Assembly: GCF_025766255.1 (NCBI RefSeq)
Contig: NW_026516724.1
Span: forward strand, 1 to 64,000
Source of the DNA: Zychaea mexicana
Taxonomy: Eukaryota; Mucoromycota; Mucoromycetes; Mucorales; Lichtheimiaceae
Length of the DNA stretch: 64,000 nt
Reading direction: 5' to 3'
Each line of letters opens with the position of its first letter. The first letter of the stretch is position 1. A model generated the notes under the pieces. It did not search any database and was not told the DNA's origin. It saw only the letters and a list, made by a program, of their open reading frames with translations. This document shows positions 11,501 to 25,989 of the stretch, piece after piece. The position numbers and the translations under genes were made by a program.

Positions 11501-14500
11501 AGAATAAAGTATGAAGCTCTGGTTCTGCTGGAAAAGAAAGTATACATAGAATAGACGCAGTTGTTATGCATATACACACCTTGACTTTAGACGATTCTTC
11601 CTCGTTGGCAACAAGAGCATTGTCGCAATAGTCGGCCAATTTCCAAAGACAAGCTAAATGTATGGATTGGTCCTGAATATAGTGTTGTTTGTGTGAGAAA
11701 CAATCCTCATCACGGATCAAAAAGTTTATAAAAACAAAGCAACTACTAACCGCATCCATAGTGGCGACATAGACATCTTGTAGGTATTGGCAGGCAGTGC
11801 TGTTCAAATAGTTGGAGAGCATTGCCGCATTTTTGAACTTGTGTTTGCTCAACAAATTCACCAACGAACTTGATGACATCAAAGCGGTAAACGCTTCATC
11901 GGGATCTTCTTGAAGTTTTGTTTTCGCATATTCAAATGTATCAGCAGCGGCGAGCAAGAAATCGTTCTTATGTTGGCTACGTGTAATAGGTCCTTCGTTT
12001 TTGATGACTATGTTGATCATACGCGCGATCGTACTGAGCTGGGCATCATTTTTAAGTGTTGGTACAAGCAATAATCGATTTTCCAGCTGCATAACAGTCT
12101 TCTCTTCCTTGGAAATGCCAAACAAGTCGAGTTGCCTGAATCGCGTTGATGCAACATTGACATTGTTCTGTTGTCGGGCAGCTGATATCATCGATTTTAG
12201 AAGACTCTTTTTGCAATCATTAAACGCGTTTTGATCGGGTATGCGTTCCTGTTGTTTTTACTGGGTTATTAAAAGAGCAAAGCTCTGTGGCTGGTAGATA
12301 ATGATCATCCTGGACCGTTCCAGACCACTACTCTCTTTCCTCGCCTTCCTTCTATTTACCTTTAGGTCTGCTCGCATGCCCTCAAGCTCATCGAGGAAAA
12401 GGTATCTTGAATCGGTTATGTCATCCCACACATCCATGGCATCTAGTCGGTTGTCCGGGAACCTTTATCCAAAATTTAAAAAGCGATTAGATTGAGTTTT
12501 CCTTTGTTTAGCCTTATCAAGACCAAAGAAAAGAGATGTAAGACTTACTTTTTCAATAGACCGCGCATGTAACTTTCAACTTGATTGCGTCCAGCATTGC
12601 TTCTTTGTAAATCTGACACAACATCCAAGAATTCTTCAAGCTCAACTGTTCTTTCCAAAACTGCCAGCTGTGCCATTCTACTACCATAGGCTAATGGGTG
12701 TAGACTGGTCCAGATAGACAGCAAGCTATCGTATGATTCTCTCGTGTAAAAGCGGGCACGATCGTACTCGCTTTTCCAAATGGCATTCTGAGAGACATCT
12801 AACACAATGTTTTACAACAGCAGCAACAATAGGTGAGGATAACAAAGAAAGAAAAGAGGAACTTAAGCAGATGAAAATTTCGCTTACCACATGCAACATG
12901 ATGAAGAAGATATTGCATACGCTCAGGAACTTTGTTGGCGGATCCAACAAAGTCAAAGACAGGGTTGGGTCGTTCATCGGTCCAAGGGGTAAACTCGCCA
13001 TCGTTATCTATCAACCCTTGTCGTAACTTGGTGTAGCTTCGCATGAAGTATTTGATGTACTCATCCTGTGCACATTCAGTTATTTACGATTATATTTATC
13101 AATAGAATAACGTGCTAGCCTATCTAGTTTAAATTTACCTTTTCTGAATCATCCCAGATTGCTTCAAAGTTATTGTTGAACTTGTCACTCACAGTCGCTG
13201 CCATATCTTGCCACTCAGTAAGTTGTTCGTAGCAGTTTAGGAGTTCTTGCATCCAAAGATTGCGTTCTTCAGGATCCACATCATCTTTATAGTTGTCATA
13301 AAGTTCTACAAACAGGTTGGCAGCATCTGCGTAACGGTTCTGAATTTCGGCATCGATTGCCTCTGTAGAAAATAATTCTTCAATACCACTCGAAAAAACA
13401 AACAATACTCTCATATGTTTCGATCGTACATCAAGTAGTAATAGTAGCAGAGAGAGAGGGGCTTACCTTTCGATGTCGAAACAGAAGCAACATGTGCTTG
13501 GTAGAGGTTTTGGAAGATCTCAGGTTGGTCAACCGACTTGTATAATTGAGCCAAGTCAATCCATTGCTTCTTATCGTGGCCTAGCTTTGGCGTTTTGGTT
13601 GTGCGAGCTTTTTTGGAGGCTATTTCGGTTACAAATAAAGAAGTACCACGTATCAGAAAGTGAAAAACATAGAAACGGTTAGAAGCAAATCATAGAAACG
13701 TACGCTGTTTTGGTTTGTCTTCAACATGATAAAGGAATTGTCTTTCAATCAGTGCAATTGCGATATTTTGATTAAAGCTTCTTTGGCTGCACGTATTGAC
13801 GACAGCAGTAGAAACTCCCGTGGTAGGTATTTCGTAATTGATTCGTAAGAATGAGCCAATGGCTGGAGGAAAATACATTTTGCTCTTTTCCAAATTTTCG
13901 TGCGCTATCTGAGCGATTTCATTTCGGTAGCCAGTCTGTTATAGTAAGAAAAGTAGGTACACTGTGATTAGCCCATATGGTTAAATAACTCGATATCATA
14001 GACGTATTTAGCAGCTTATATATGTAAGCTGATGCAGTTATGCATTAGTTACAAGTACCTTTCCTCGAAGCCTTTCACCATGGTCAGCAATCGTTGATGC
14101 AAGGACAGCATACAACATGCGCGCGATATCGTTGTCGCTTCGACCAAGTACTTGTAAAGGAAGAACAAGCTCAAAATGTTTGATCTGTACATCGGGCAGG
14201 TCGCCTATTTTGTATAGTTGAGCAATTAACGTCCGCAAAGGTTACAATGAGTAAAGGAGATATTAGTATGTGGGCTTTTTTTCTTCATAACATTCTAATT
14301 ATATGAGATACACAGCACTAACCCATCCGATAATCGCGTATCATTTGAACTTTCTTTTCCCTTGCTTGTTTCTGAAGCTGTTCTGCTCTACGGGCTCGCT
14401 TCCTTCGTCTGTCGTGCATATCCGAAAAATGTAATGCTTCTTCATTCTGAGAAGGGTTGTAGGCACGCTGATTGAAAAGTTGGTATTTGTTAAAACTCTT

Positions 14501-17500
14501 CTTTTTACTGGGACTACGACCCACAGCACTTCTGTAGTCATTTGTCGCTTGTTGGCTTTCGTCTGCAGCAGTCGACGAGTCAATATCCATTGAGTTTGCG
14601 AAAACTGACGATGAAAACGTGGATGCCAGAGAAGGACCTGTGTTTTTTTAGGGAAGAGTGACAAACACGTCGTTGATATAAATTATTTTACAGTCAGGTA
14701 GCATCTGTAGGATTATATCGAAACGGGGATGAGACTACTTTGTACCTTGTGTTGCTGCACTTTGTGTCAATGAGAATTGGAAAGAAGTTTGTGTAGCACG
14801 AACGCCTCCCAAATAACCTTGGCTGTTCAACTTATGAAAGATGCAACAGAAACGCAAACAAATATAAATACGGGAATTACCAAGAATCAATGACTATTAC
14901 ATCCGTGGCAACTTACTGACTGATCCTGGGTTGCTACGAATAATGGTGTCATGGGGTTTCTCAATTGCCAGGAAGTGTCGATTTTCGTGTAACCAGCATC
15001 AAACCTGGCATTCGGTAATGCGTCCTTGAAGATGGGCGTTTCATAATCATCGCCCTGTTTCGTGGTATCCAGAATCATTTCTGTGCTGTACAGCAGATAT
15101 TGACTTTCAATCTCTGGCATGTACATATCGCTGAAGCCCAAAAAATAGAGCGCGTTGTTTTATGATGCTGTTAGAGTTTCTTACAAAGGATAGATGATGC
15201 TCTTAACTTTCTTACCCCATAACTGCCTTGAGTCTGTTGTAGATATCATCTTGGATACCATAGCTCGTCTTGATATACGAAGTGGCTGTATTACGGATAT
15301 TATTGTCTGGATCAACCATTCCTTGAAGTACAAACACCTTGATTTTGTCACCAAGAACCTGGTCATTCGCTGCTTTAACAACATCATTGACGGATTGCAT
15401 AAACTTGTAAAACAGCCGCTAATCGAAAATGAAACAAGATACTGCTGTTATATACTTGTACATTTGACAGGAAATGATAGAGTACTTACTCTGCATTCAG
15501 AATTCGCATGATTTACAAAGTTGTTTGAGATCGTATTAACAGCATGGTCGATTTGTGGTAGGGTTAACGATTTTGCTATTTTCTCCAGAGTAGTCAAAAG
15601 TAGAATTTGCCCTTGATCATCACTATAAAGATAAAGATATATGGGGAATAACCCATTAATTCAAATCGCATACATGAAATGAGAAAGGGGTCGTGCTTAC
15701 CCGCGCGTTAGCGTCTTTAATAGCTTTTTGCTTTGGATGGATTTGAACAAGTCTGGAATATCCTCACTTGCTCCGGCAATAATTCGTAGCGCAATGATTT
15801 TCAAGTCGCCATAGAGTTGTGGAATAAGATATAGGACTTTGTTTAGATAGTTCTTGGCGATGTCTTTGTCGTGGATTTGAATGCGCTGGATACACCTGAG
15901 GAACCGAGCTTCAGAGGTATACTTGCTCTTTTTGGTACCAAATGGATCCATTCTGTTGATGCAGGCGTCAATGAGCTTTTCAAGATATTCTGTTGAATTT
16001 CCACGCTTCTTTTTCAGTTCTACGGCCCAGCCGAGAATTTCAGCAGCGCTGCTATGGACCTCAGCGTATGAGTTCCAAAGGTTTGTGCTGATGCCCCTGT
16101 AAAATTCTTCCTCGGTGAGTCCCTCGAGTTTGACCTCTGGTCCGTCATAGAATGGATCCATATCATGCGCCAAGGCAATGCCGACAAGTTGCAAGCCAAG
16201 CTCATCACCACGTCCTTCCCTCTGTGTGACAATTTCGTTGTAGACGGTACGCTGAGCATATGCTCATTTTAGTTACTTTACCGTGAACAGTCGCAAGCTA
16301 ATCCCGTTTTCGCTCCATCCACCGCCACTCAGCCAGAATACATACCGTTGGCACAATAATTTGTTTCTTCCAGTTTTCAAATGCTCCTTTAAGAACATTG
16401 ACAACCTTTCTTTGGACCTGAGTGTTCTTATTGTACCCATGCTTCATGAAATAATCCTATAAAGGTTACCCCGCCCATAAGAAACACGTTCTCCGATTGT
16501 AATATATAATAATCAGTGATTATGCTGATAGGCACTTACAACAAACTCGTACAACAGGTATCGATCCTCATAGGTGTCCCGCATCTTATTGTTAACACCC
16601 CAGAGCATAACAATCGCGCAGATGTCCTGTAGATTTATCAACGTATAATAAAGTTGGTAACTGAAATTCCTCCATGTTCCTTATCACTTTATGAAGATAG
16701 ATTTGACGATCATGCTCATATCATTTTACTTACAAGTGCCATGTAATTTATAGGGTCACCATACTTATCGGCTTCTTTTGCAAGTTGCATCAACGGTCTA
16801 ATCCAGTATTCTGCATATGGCTCAAATGGATCCGATTCAAAGTACACCGCTTTTGCGAAAAAAAGGCGCACCTGTAGTGGGGTACCTGTTTCACACAGAA
16901 TGCATAAAACATCATGCCAATCGGTCAGAGCGCACAGCAGCTTTATGACGGGTGAAAAAGTGAACGGACTTGTATGAAGAAGCAAAGAAAAAAGTGAAAA
17001 TGAAAATGCATTACCCTGAGCAGTAAATGCTTTGAGAAAATTTCTTATCCAGTCCGGCATAGATTTGTCTTCGTTCGCAGGAGCAATTTTGTATAACCGT
17101 CTGATGATGACCATAATGGATTTCATGCAAGGATTTGAGCTGATTTGGTCTTTTTCCATCATGCCTTTGTCCCTATGTAATCAAGACACGTGTAAGCGAA
17201 GCCACATCATCTTGAATGGCACTTTGCTACTCTATTAAAAAAGGAAGTTAGAGACAGAACATTCTTACCGAGATCTGTCAATCGTAATCTGTTCCTCGTC
17301 CTCTGAGAACGGTGAGTTGTCGTTCGCTTCTTCCCCGGTTGTATCGTTTTCCGCTGAATCTGCGCTGAAACCCAAGGACGCCAATGCCATCTTGTTAATG
17401 AAACGAATGCACATAAGTCGGATTAGATCTTTCTCGTACTATATCATATCACGATTATTCTACTGCACTTAAGACCATAAAAACTCACATCGGTCAAGGA

Positions 17501-20500
17501 TGCCTGGGTCAAACTAAAATTTTAAATGGCTGTCAGTAACGATGATATCTGACATAGTTTTCTCTTCTTTGGAATACCTGTTCGTAGTCATTTGGATAGA
17601 TGCCATGTATTTTATACTTGCGTCCTGCTCTTCTTTCTCTCGCTCGTCAGATCTTCGCTTGTACTCGACTACGCGCTCCTGTTCCATCCTCTTATCAAGA
17701 GCTGCTGGCAATGAAATATCTTCCGTAGTGTCCACTATATTCTCCCAGATTGGTTTTGGCAAAAGGTAACCCGAAAAGATGGTAGCCGACTTTTGGGTGC
17801 GCATTATCGCCGCTGTCATTGTATTGTAAGCAACACGGTGGTAGTGAAGCCTTGTTTCATTGATGGATGGGTTGCTGGACGGGGCTTCTTTTTCCTTGAC
17901 GACGGGGCTGAGGTGTGTAATCAAATCCGTCATAAGCTTCCGACCGCTATGCTCGTCAAGCGGTTTTCCCACATAGACTTCGACAATTTTGCTGGTTTTT
18001 GTATGAGCCTCGACGGCCGGTAGCTTCTCATACATGGATTGCATCAGTCGGAAGCAGCACATTCGTTCCTCCATGTCGTCCATTACTTCTTGATCACTGC
18101 CACGCCTTAGCGCTTCGCGTAATACAATGCTCATGATATACCGGATATTGTCCATGTAAAACGTAACCACGTGTCCCTCAGGCACAAGCGCATGGAGAGA
18201 GATGATCAAATTGATTGCTGCGCGGCGCCAGTCCATTCTTTGCTTTTCATCTTTGTAGAAGCTTTCATAGAGTAGTGTTTATTTTGATCTTCTTGGTTAG
18301 TGAACGTTATCTTCCATCCCAACATTACTCCATCATTTATCTTCTTCAACTTCCACTGCCCTTGAACTTACTTGAAACAGATTGAAACAGTCTTTTTGAA
18401 GTCTGTAGGACCCAGTCTTCTCGCATACTTGCTGATATGCATCTGGATAATGTCATTATGGGTGTGGTTGTCTTCTTGTATAAACACAGGAAAAAGAATC
18501 TCGAACATCCAGAGGGCACTGAACTGAGACATGATTTCTAACAGCTTTTCCAATCCGTCAACATATTCTCGATAGCTGTGTCCCAGATACAGAGGTGTTC
18601 ATAAAGACAGTAAGATTACATAATATCGATACTACGCGATTATACGTACAGCGAGCTGGCAGTACACATAGAATGTTTTGCTACTTACACGGTCGTGCTC
18701 GGATCAAGATCAGTTGATCGGTAGTTGAGTTGCCGTCTAACGGTATCATCAACCGCTTTTGCAATCTATACATTAGCCGTTCTTGTTTAGCTCAAGATCT
18801 AAAACCTTGCTACGGTGGTGTGGAAAACAAAACGAAGAACTATGCCAGGAAATCGAGTGCATCTCATGCTATTTACCTTATCAATGTGTTCTCCCGAGAC
18901 AGTAATGAATACGGGAATAAGCTCAAATGCTTCGATTTTAATGGCCAATGAAACTCCGGGAGCCAAGCATACTTGTAATGCTTCACATAACGTTGAAAAG
19001 ATGGGTTGTCCTTTTGTACGAATAGGTATGCCAGAATCAGCACCAAGCAATCCGGTCAGAAACTTGATCAGATCTGCCACATTTGAGTCATTGCCCCATG
19101 CTTTGATACTATGTGCACACGTGTATACGAAAAGTCGAGTCAATATTCTGTTCATTGATATTGATGATCTTTTACTTTCTTCCACCTTATTAGCTCATGA
19201 TTCAACTTACATATCATCTAAGAATGTCGTTTCGGACAGGAGCTGGTAGATCAGATCGTATTAGGAAATTGGATTTTTTTTTATTTACAGTAAACCAAAT
19301 TTTCAGAGTTTAGACTTACTTGATCGACAAACTGCGATATCTCGTCCTTGTGTGCGCTTCTTTCGGTTCTAAGGTACGTGACAAGGCCAATGACAACTTC
19401 GTGAATAAAGCTGTCGTTTGCATGAGAAATCAGCACTGGTGCAAAGTGCTTGAAGTTCATGGCAATACAGTCGTTGATCTGATATAAGGTTATATGTTTA
19501 AATAGTAAGTAAATTTTGGTCGCACTTTGATACAGTTTCTAGCTCGAAAGAATCTGGTCGAGATGTGAGAAGCGTGTTACTTCACACTCACATAGGCATT
19601 AAATCTTTGGTAGGTAGCCAGTCGGTCAGCATAGGTCGAGCTGTTCTCCAGCAAGAGCTGTGTTGCATATTTCGCAGCAAATCCTGGCTGATGGAACGCA
19701 ATCACTAGAATTTCACCAACAAGCTCGATCCACACTGGCTCGGTGGTGCTACTATATTGCACAAACTTGTCCAACAATGCAGCGCAATAGTCATGGGCTG
19801 ATCTAGCTCCTCCGCTTGACTCTGAAGCCGCTTTGCACACATCGTCAAACAAATCCAGGTCTTGAAGTATCTTGATACCATCCACAATTTGCAACATATC
19901 ATTCAATGCACCTAAAGTTCCCGGTGGCCAAGTTTATTTCTTTCTCCTTTCTCACATCCTTATTCTTCTTCTGAGAGCACATTGCTTTCCTTTGGAAAAG
20001 ACAGAGTTCACTTACTTTGATTAAGCTGCAAATTGGTCAGGTCGACATTGCGCGAATAGAGAACAGTACTGCAAGTTTTGTTGAACAGACGCATGAATTT
20101 GCCTGGCCCTTGTTCTGTCATCAAGCGTAGAAACTTGCGGACCAGCTTTCGAATCATCTCGTCAGAAAGTTTGTTCGCTATGGATCCTTGCTCTGCCTTG
20201 GCCGCTTCGACGTACTGATTTGGCAGAAGCAAAAACTGAACAACCATGGACACAAAGGTTTCATGAGTTAGGATTCCACGGGCCACAAATGTTTCCAGAA
20301 CGCTTTCCGCCTGCAAATGGTCCTCCACTGTTTCTTTGCTCTGTGGATCACTTCCAGTGCTTCCGGCTTCGGTAATGACCGCAACAAGTTGATAATAAGC
20401 GTAAGCATAGAGAGCTTGTGCCTTTGTTTTCTCGATGCTGTTTTGACGACCAAAGATATCCTCGGGCGAATGATCCAGGAGATAGACACATGCTTCGGTC

Positions 20501-23500
20501 CATGACGATGGTTCGAGTTCCAACAAAAATGGCAATGTCACCATTTTATGTTCCAAGAGCCATAAGTAGCCATCCAGAGCACTTCGTAACTGCCGAAGCC
20601 ATAGGAGACCGTTCTTGTTATCAATGTTTGTTGGGCGAAGCCGGTTCGTCTCAAATCGATCTTGCAACATTCGACCTTTTTCCCGTAGTCGCTTGGCGAG
20701 CCATTCTTTACCAGATTTAACACCTATATATGTATATATGTACTATAAGCAATAACTCGCTTTATCTTATTCCAAGAGACATATTCTGAGAGAAGAAAAC
20801 TAGTGACCTGTAATATGTCCCACAAACTGTTCAAAAAACTTCATGCATTCTCTTGCATATTCTCGCTGAGTTTGAGCAGTTTGATCAAACGTCCACCCAA
20901 CTATAGCAGCTAAATTTGCCTCCTCTTCGATACCAGGAAATCTCCTGCGATTGTTGTCGACAGTGTTGAATAATGCAAGTTTCTTCATTATGATCCGTTT
21001 GATATGTGTGATGGCTTCTTTGGCTTGATCCAAAGTTCCTGATCAGATAATAGAAATTAAAAAATGATAAGTATGTATACCGAATAGGTATCCTTCATAT
21101 CTCTGCACTATATAACATAATCGAAAGTCTTTCTTACCAATTAAAGGGTGATCCTCTTCAGCGAGCTTCAAACTAAAAAAGATCCAGTACAGCAACTCCA
21201 GAGTAAACTCATTCACGAGTGCATCCTCTTCGCGGAAGGTGCGATAGATACGGTTAAAGATGATGCATGCGCCAAGTCGCTGTCGCGAGCTAGGATTAGA
21301 TGCAAGATTGTACACACGCTTGAGCAAGGATTTGATATTCATGGGGCTGTTCTCTCTGGTTCCACTTGCATCTTGTTGCCGGATCGACCATAGAGCAAAC
21401 TCTTGGATGCAATCAGCACCATAATCGCGAAGGCCAGCATCTGTACTGCAAGCCGCATCGATACATGCTTGTAATAAAGCGACTGTTTCCGGATTTTCGT
21501 ACTGTGCGTTATTAGTGAACCAATGGATCAATTGTCGTACCAGCGTGCTAAACATGTCTCGCGCAATTGTTTCCACGTCAATAGCAAGACGCAGAAGAAT
21601 GGGGAACACACGGATATACACCTTGTGGTAGCGCGATTGAACAGCTTCCGTACTATCTCGAGCTCGAAAAGCACTATCACCAATCATTGAGAGTACCAAT
21701 CCGTGTAAAAGTTCGCACGCAGCTACCTTGACTTGTCGATCAGGTGAAGATTCAGCCAACTCGCAGATACGTGGTAGCATCTCATCTTGTTACAAATGAT
21801 ATGCAAGAGTTTAGCATCTACATACTTTCTATCTTTTTCCATCGTATTTACTCGCACTTTGATGAATAATAGCACTTACCCATGGTCACGTCAATATTGG
21901 CGTTCGGAAAAGGCAGTCTGATCTTTAATTGTCTGTCTGGATCCCAGGCGAGCAGCTGCTGTCGATATTCGTAGACACTAGTAGCATCTTCCTTGCTATC
22001 ATCGTTCCGTGTTTGATTACTATTCTTGTCTTTGAGCATAAGTTTGTTCGCACCACCAATACGACCCAAGAATCGAACGACCCGCAACTGTACATCGCGC
22101 AGACTGGTGACACTTTCGGCCTGCACAGTGCCTAGCGCTTCTTGTTCTGGTTTGTAGTGATATTTTTCTTGTTTGCGTTGAGCTCGAGTGGTGGGATTCC
22201 ATTTTTTCAGTGCGTCTGTATTAGGCTGGTTCTTATCTTCTTTGGATCCCAAATCCATCAATAGGTATTCGTTCATAGAGGGTAAAATATCACTAAAGAA
22301 TGAGGTCAAATCTTGATTTGGGGCATCCGGATTCGTCAACTCGTATAAGACATCCAGGGCAGTGTCAGATAACGAGTACACAGTCAGGCCGAGTCGAAAA
22401 GCAGTGCGGATAGGAAGTACGAGCTCGTGTACGTCAAAGAAAGCCAAGGGATAAGCGAGAATGGCACGAAGGCATGAAGCTAGTAGCTCATCCTTAAATT
22501 GCTGTACCCGGTGCCAGGCCTCCCTTAGGAAATCGCGGAAAATGACAAAAGCAGAAAACATATCCGTCTAATATCATAGACGCGTGAGTTAAATTTTATT
22601 TATTTAGCGTATTATAATCTTAAGAATTAGAGTCATTATCTCGTACCTGAGTTTCCGATATGTCACAGATGGCACCCAATTGCTTGCGTTGTTGCTGAGC
22701 TGCATAGAGACTTTTGTAGCCTTCAAAAAGCTTACGCCTATGTGCAACCGAAAGCATGGCCGCAAGCATCTTGTAGAATCCACTTACAAGAGGCCGTCGA
22801 AGGCTGAGATCAATAAGTGCACTAGCAGCAAGATAAGTCCAGTCCCTGAGCCGGTGGGTATGCAGTTTGGGCAGTAACATGCACCAGAATTCCACAGCGT
22901 TTTGAAAAATCACAAAATGTTGTTCGTTAACGGCCTGCAACATATTTGGCGTGGCGATGCCTTCAATAGCGGCATTAGTCGCTGATGTTGAATCTTCGCT
23001 ACTTATTGCCGCAGTATCGATTCCGTCCTCTTTTCTAGTCAAATCCAAATTGAAGGTTTTTACAAGTCGAAGAAATGCTGTAAGGAACTCATCGAAAAGA
23101 ATAGCTTGTAGATCCATAGGCAAATCCTCATTCTCCTGGCCATCGCCATTGTTACTATTGTCATCGTCGTCTACATCCATTTCGTTGTCGCTTTCGATAT
23201 CTGTTTCTGAATCGGATTCAACCGTCCTTTCCGCCTCTTCTTGTCGTCGTTTTTGATGTTTTTGTCGCTTTCTTGGCCTATCCGTTTCCAGTTTGGCATT
23301 GAGAAGCGTTTTCCAAAAGTATATAAACTCGATGTAGGATTCTTGACCTTCGTAGGAGCCAGATTGGTCATCAGTGCATGTCGCTATCAGTGTTTCGTAC
23401 ACTAGGTAAAAAAAAAAAAGAGGAAATAAGCCGATCAATTAAGAAAGCCTTTAAAAATGAGGACAATTCATCATTTGCTTTCATGGTATGCTCACAGAAA

Positions 23501-25778
23501 GCACTGAGGAACGAGCGCAATGTTCCCTCGCCCTTGTAGTACAACGCTTGTAACAGATCGCGGATGGCATATAAGCCTGTCGAGCGAGTGATGGTATTCA
23601 AACGGATATAGCTGTAAACGAACACATTGATCAATTTGACCATCGTGCTCATGAATGTGGGCGTAATATTGGTCTGACTTGCAGCAAAGTAGGTGTATGC
23701 TTGGATGAACGCTGGCAGATGCGCAGCCATTTGTCTGTGATCCTTGTTGTACCTGTTGTCGTAACGTATATTAGTTTATCCTTATTGTCAGTATGTGTTA
23801 CTATATAGAGAGAGAACGCTGAAGCAAATACTACAAATAATCAATCAGAAAGACTCACGCAGAATAAAACCACGAGCTAATCTTGACAAGATATTCTCGC
23901 AGAGCATCAATCTCTTCTGACGTCAAAAATTTATCGAATGCCCGAGAGAAATAACCAATGCCACGGATTGCCACAGAGAGTTCTCGGAAGCTAACTTCGT
24001 CAATTTTCTGGCGCAGAGTGCGGATAAAGATGTCCATAAAGAACTACAAACGGAGTATTCAAAGTTAGTAATCTAAAATATAAATGGCTACAGTAGTCGT
24101 AAATACTGACGTTAAAGGACACACGTTCTTGTTTTCCTGGCTGCTTGGCTGATAATTGTTTCGACACCTATGGATACAAATGGAATTATATATTATAAGT
24201 GTCTCTTTTGCACTTTAATACCGTTCTCTTTTTCCTTATGTTACCTCTTTCAAAAAATTCTCCATGGATCTATATCCCATACTGCTGACATTTCTATTTT
24301 GATGTCCACAAAGCTTGTTCAACTCTTTATAGAGAACTTGGCTATCTTGAACAATGTATTTTTCAAAAGTAGCCACGTGGTTGCTGAACATTGTGAGAGC
24401 AGCTGGAAAAGTAGAGTATCAGATGTATTAGAAACCACGTCATAGGTGTACACAATTAAAAAGGTAACGTAATAATAAGTCAAATTTTTCGATATAATTA
24501 CCTAAAGGGGCTTCGTAGCGGGCAAGACCTCCTGGTATATTGAACAGCGTACGGACACTTTTGTACAGCAAATCCGTTTGTTCTATTACAGATGAACACA
24601 ATAAAGGATCACAGCTAATGAATAAACCTGTCTAGCTTTCTAAGAAAAACACAAGTATACACGCATCTTGCTCTCTGACATGTCATCATGCAATTTCATC
24701 TAAACACTTATTTACACTTACCAGTATCCAACTCTATTATCTCGCAAGAGAGCAGATGATCCAATCCACCAAGTATACCTCGCAGTATCGCATTCTCGGC
24801 CGGCTTGTTTGTGAACAACTGTTCCCGTAATGTGATAAAGCTCCATCGTACGACTTGAGCAATATCACCCTGCTTAATCGTTTTATAATGATATCGAATA
24901 ATGACACCCAATAGTTCGAGGATAGATCCTTTCACTGAAGCTGGCGTCTTGGAGACGGGTAGCGAGAAGTCACGAGAGAACCTAAACACACATAAATTAT
25001 AACGTATGTTTAGCAAGTTTTCCTCCTTTCTCCTCTTTTTCTTTTCTCCTCCCATATTCTCGAATAACGTACTGCGTAAACATATCTTGAATATTGAAAT
25101 CAGAAACATCAATGTGGGCTCTTTTGATATCGAGTAATGTAGATAATGCTTCCAAAGCCGCGGCTCTGGTTTTAGCAGATCCGCTGGCGGCGAGTTTAAC
25201 CAAGCAGTTCTATGCATACGTGCACGAAATGTCAAACCATTGTGATCATCCTTATCATATAAAACTATGCTATTTTACCTTGATAGAAGTGGCGTACGGC
25301 TGGATCATCTTCTGTGCTTTGAGAAAGAAAGACACTAGAAATTCCAGCAACAGTGTCACTGCACTGGAGCTCGTGTTATCTTTGTTATTGATATTTCCCC
25401 GTAGGTATACAAGTAGTGACTGATCTGACTGGAATAGCAATGAGCACACGTAGTCTGTAATAACGATGTTTGACATTAGCCTTATCTTTATGCGTTTGAC
25501 CACAATCTCTTTCCCACACGCGCACAAGTATACGGTTCTATTTGTATAACGCATAGGTACTGAATGCAGGTGTAATCTCAATCTGCTTCTTTATTTTGTC
25601 ATGGTATGAAGAATGTATACTTGCCCAAATTCTCTTCAGGGACTTCGGACGTTATTATAGTGGCAATTTCCTTTGCGATAGTCTTTTCATCACCTTTCGT
25701 TCCAGTAGGGACATTTCCATCGCTAGGAAGGTACGAGCATAATTCTTGGAGGTAACTTTTGACTTTTGACGTGGCCAT
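8582..25778 (-). CDS. PRKDC: DNA-PKcs, DNA-dependent protein kinase catalytic subunit
   Basis: One giant gene of about fifty exons encodes roughly 4,000 residues, the usual DNA-PKcs size. The start is ATG at 25776-25778 (MATSKVKSYLQEL); the stop is at 8582-8584. A long helical-repeat N-terminus fills about 14.7-25.8 kb. Diagnostic DNA-PKcs features follow. TQ sites lie at about 14.79-14.94 kb (FVATQ, RATQTSFQFSLTQSA). GDLPDVQIKH is spliced across the intron near 14.2-14.3 kb. FAT repeats lie at about 10.9-13.9 kb. The kinase domain has FLIK spliced to GGEDLRLDQR (near 10.03-10.16 kb), catalytic loop GIGDRHLDNFL (about 9.55-9.59 kb) and IDFGYAFG (about 9.41 kb), then PELMPFRLTKQL. The FATC segment (8.6-8.8 kb) includes CLIDLATDPAILGRTW. 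Kinase residues Lys, Asp, Asn and DFG are present, so it is probably active in Ku-dependent end joining in the nucleus. The PELMPFRL and GDLPD motifs separate it from ATM, ATR, TOR and TRRAP. Individual exon ends were checked at only some junctions. Confidence 0.95.
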
Positions 25779-25989
25779 GGCGTTCCTTTGTTTGAATTCG
25801 TCGCAGTGAGAAGGTGCCTGTGTGTGTGCGTCGTGTGTGTTTCAGTTGGCGGAGAGGAAGAATGAACGATTATGCGTCTGTGTATGTCAAAGTGGAACAA
25901 CGGGTACGTGCACTAGACACGAAATTTTCTTTTTTTTTGTTCCCGCAACACGCGTGTAGCACGTAATTATGTCCTTCATCATCACGTGT

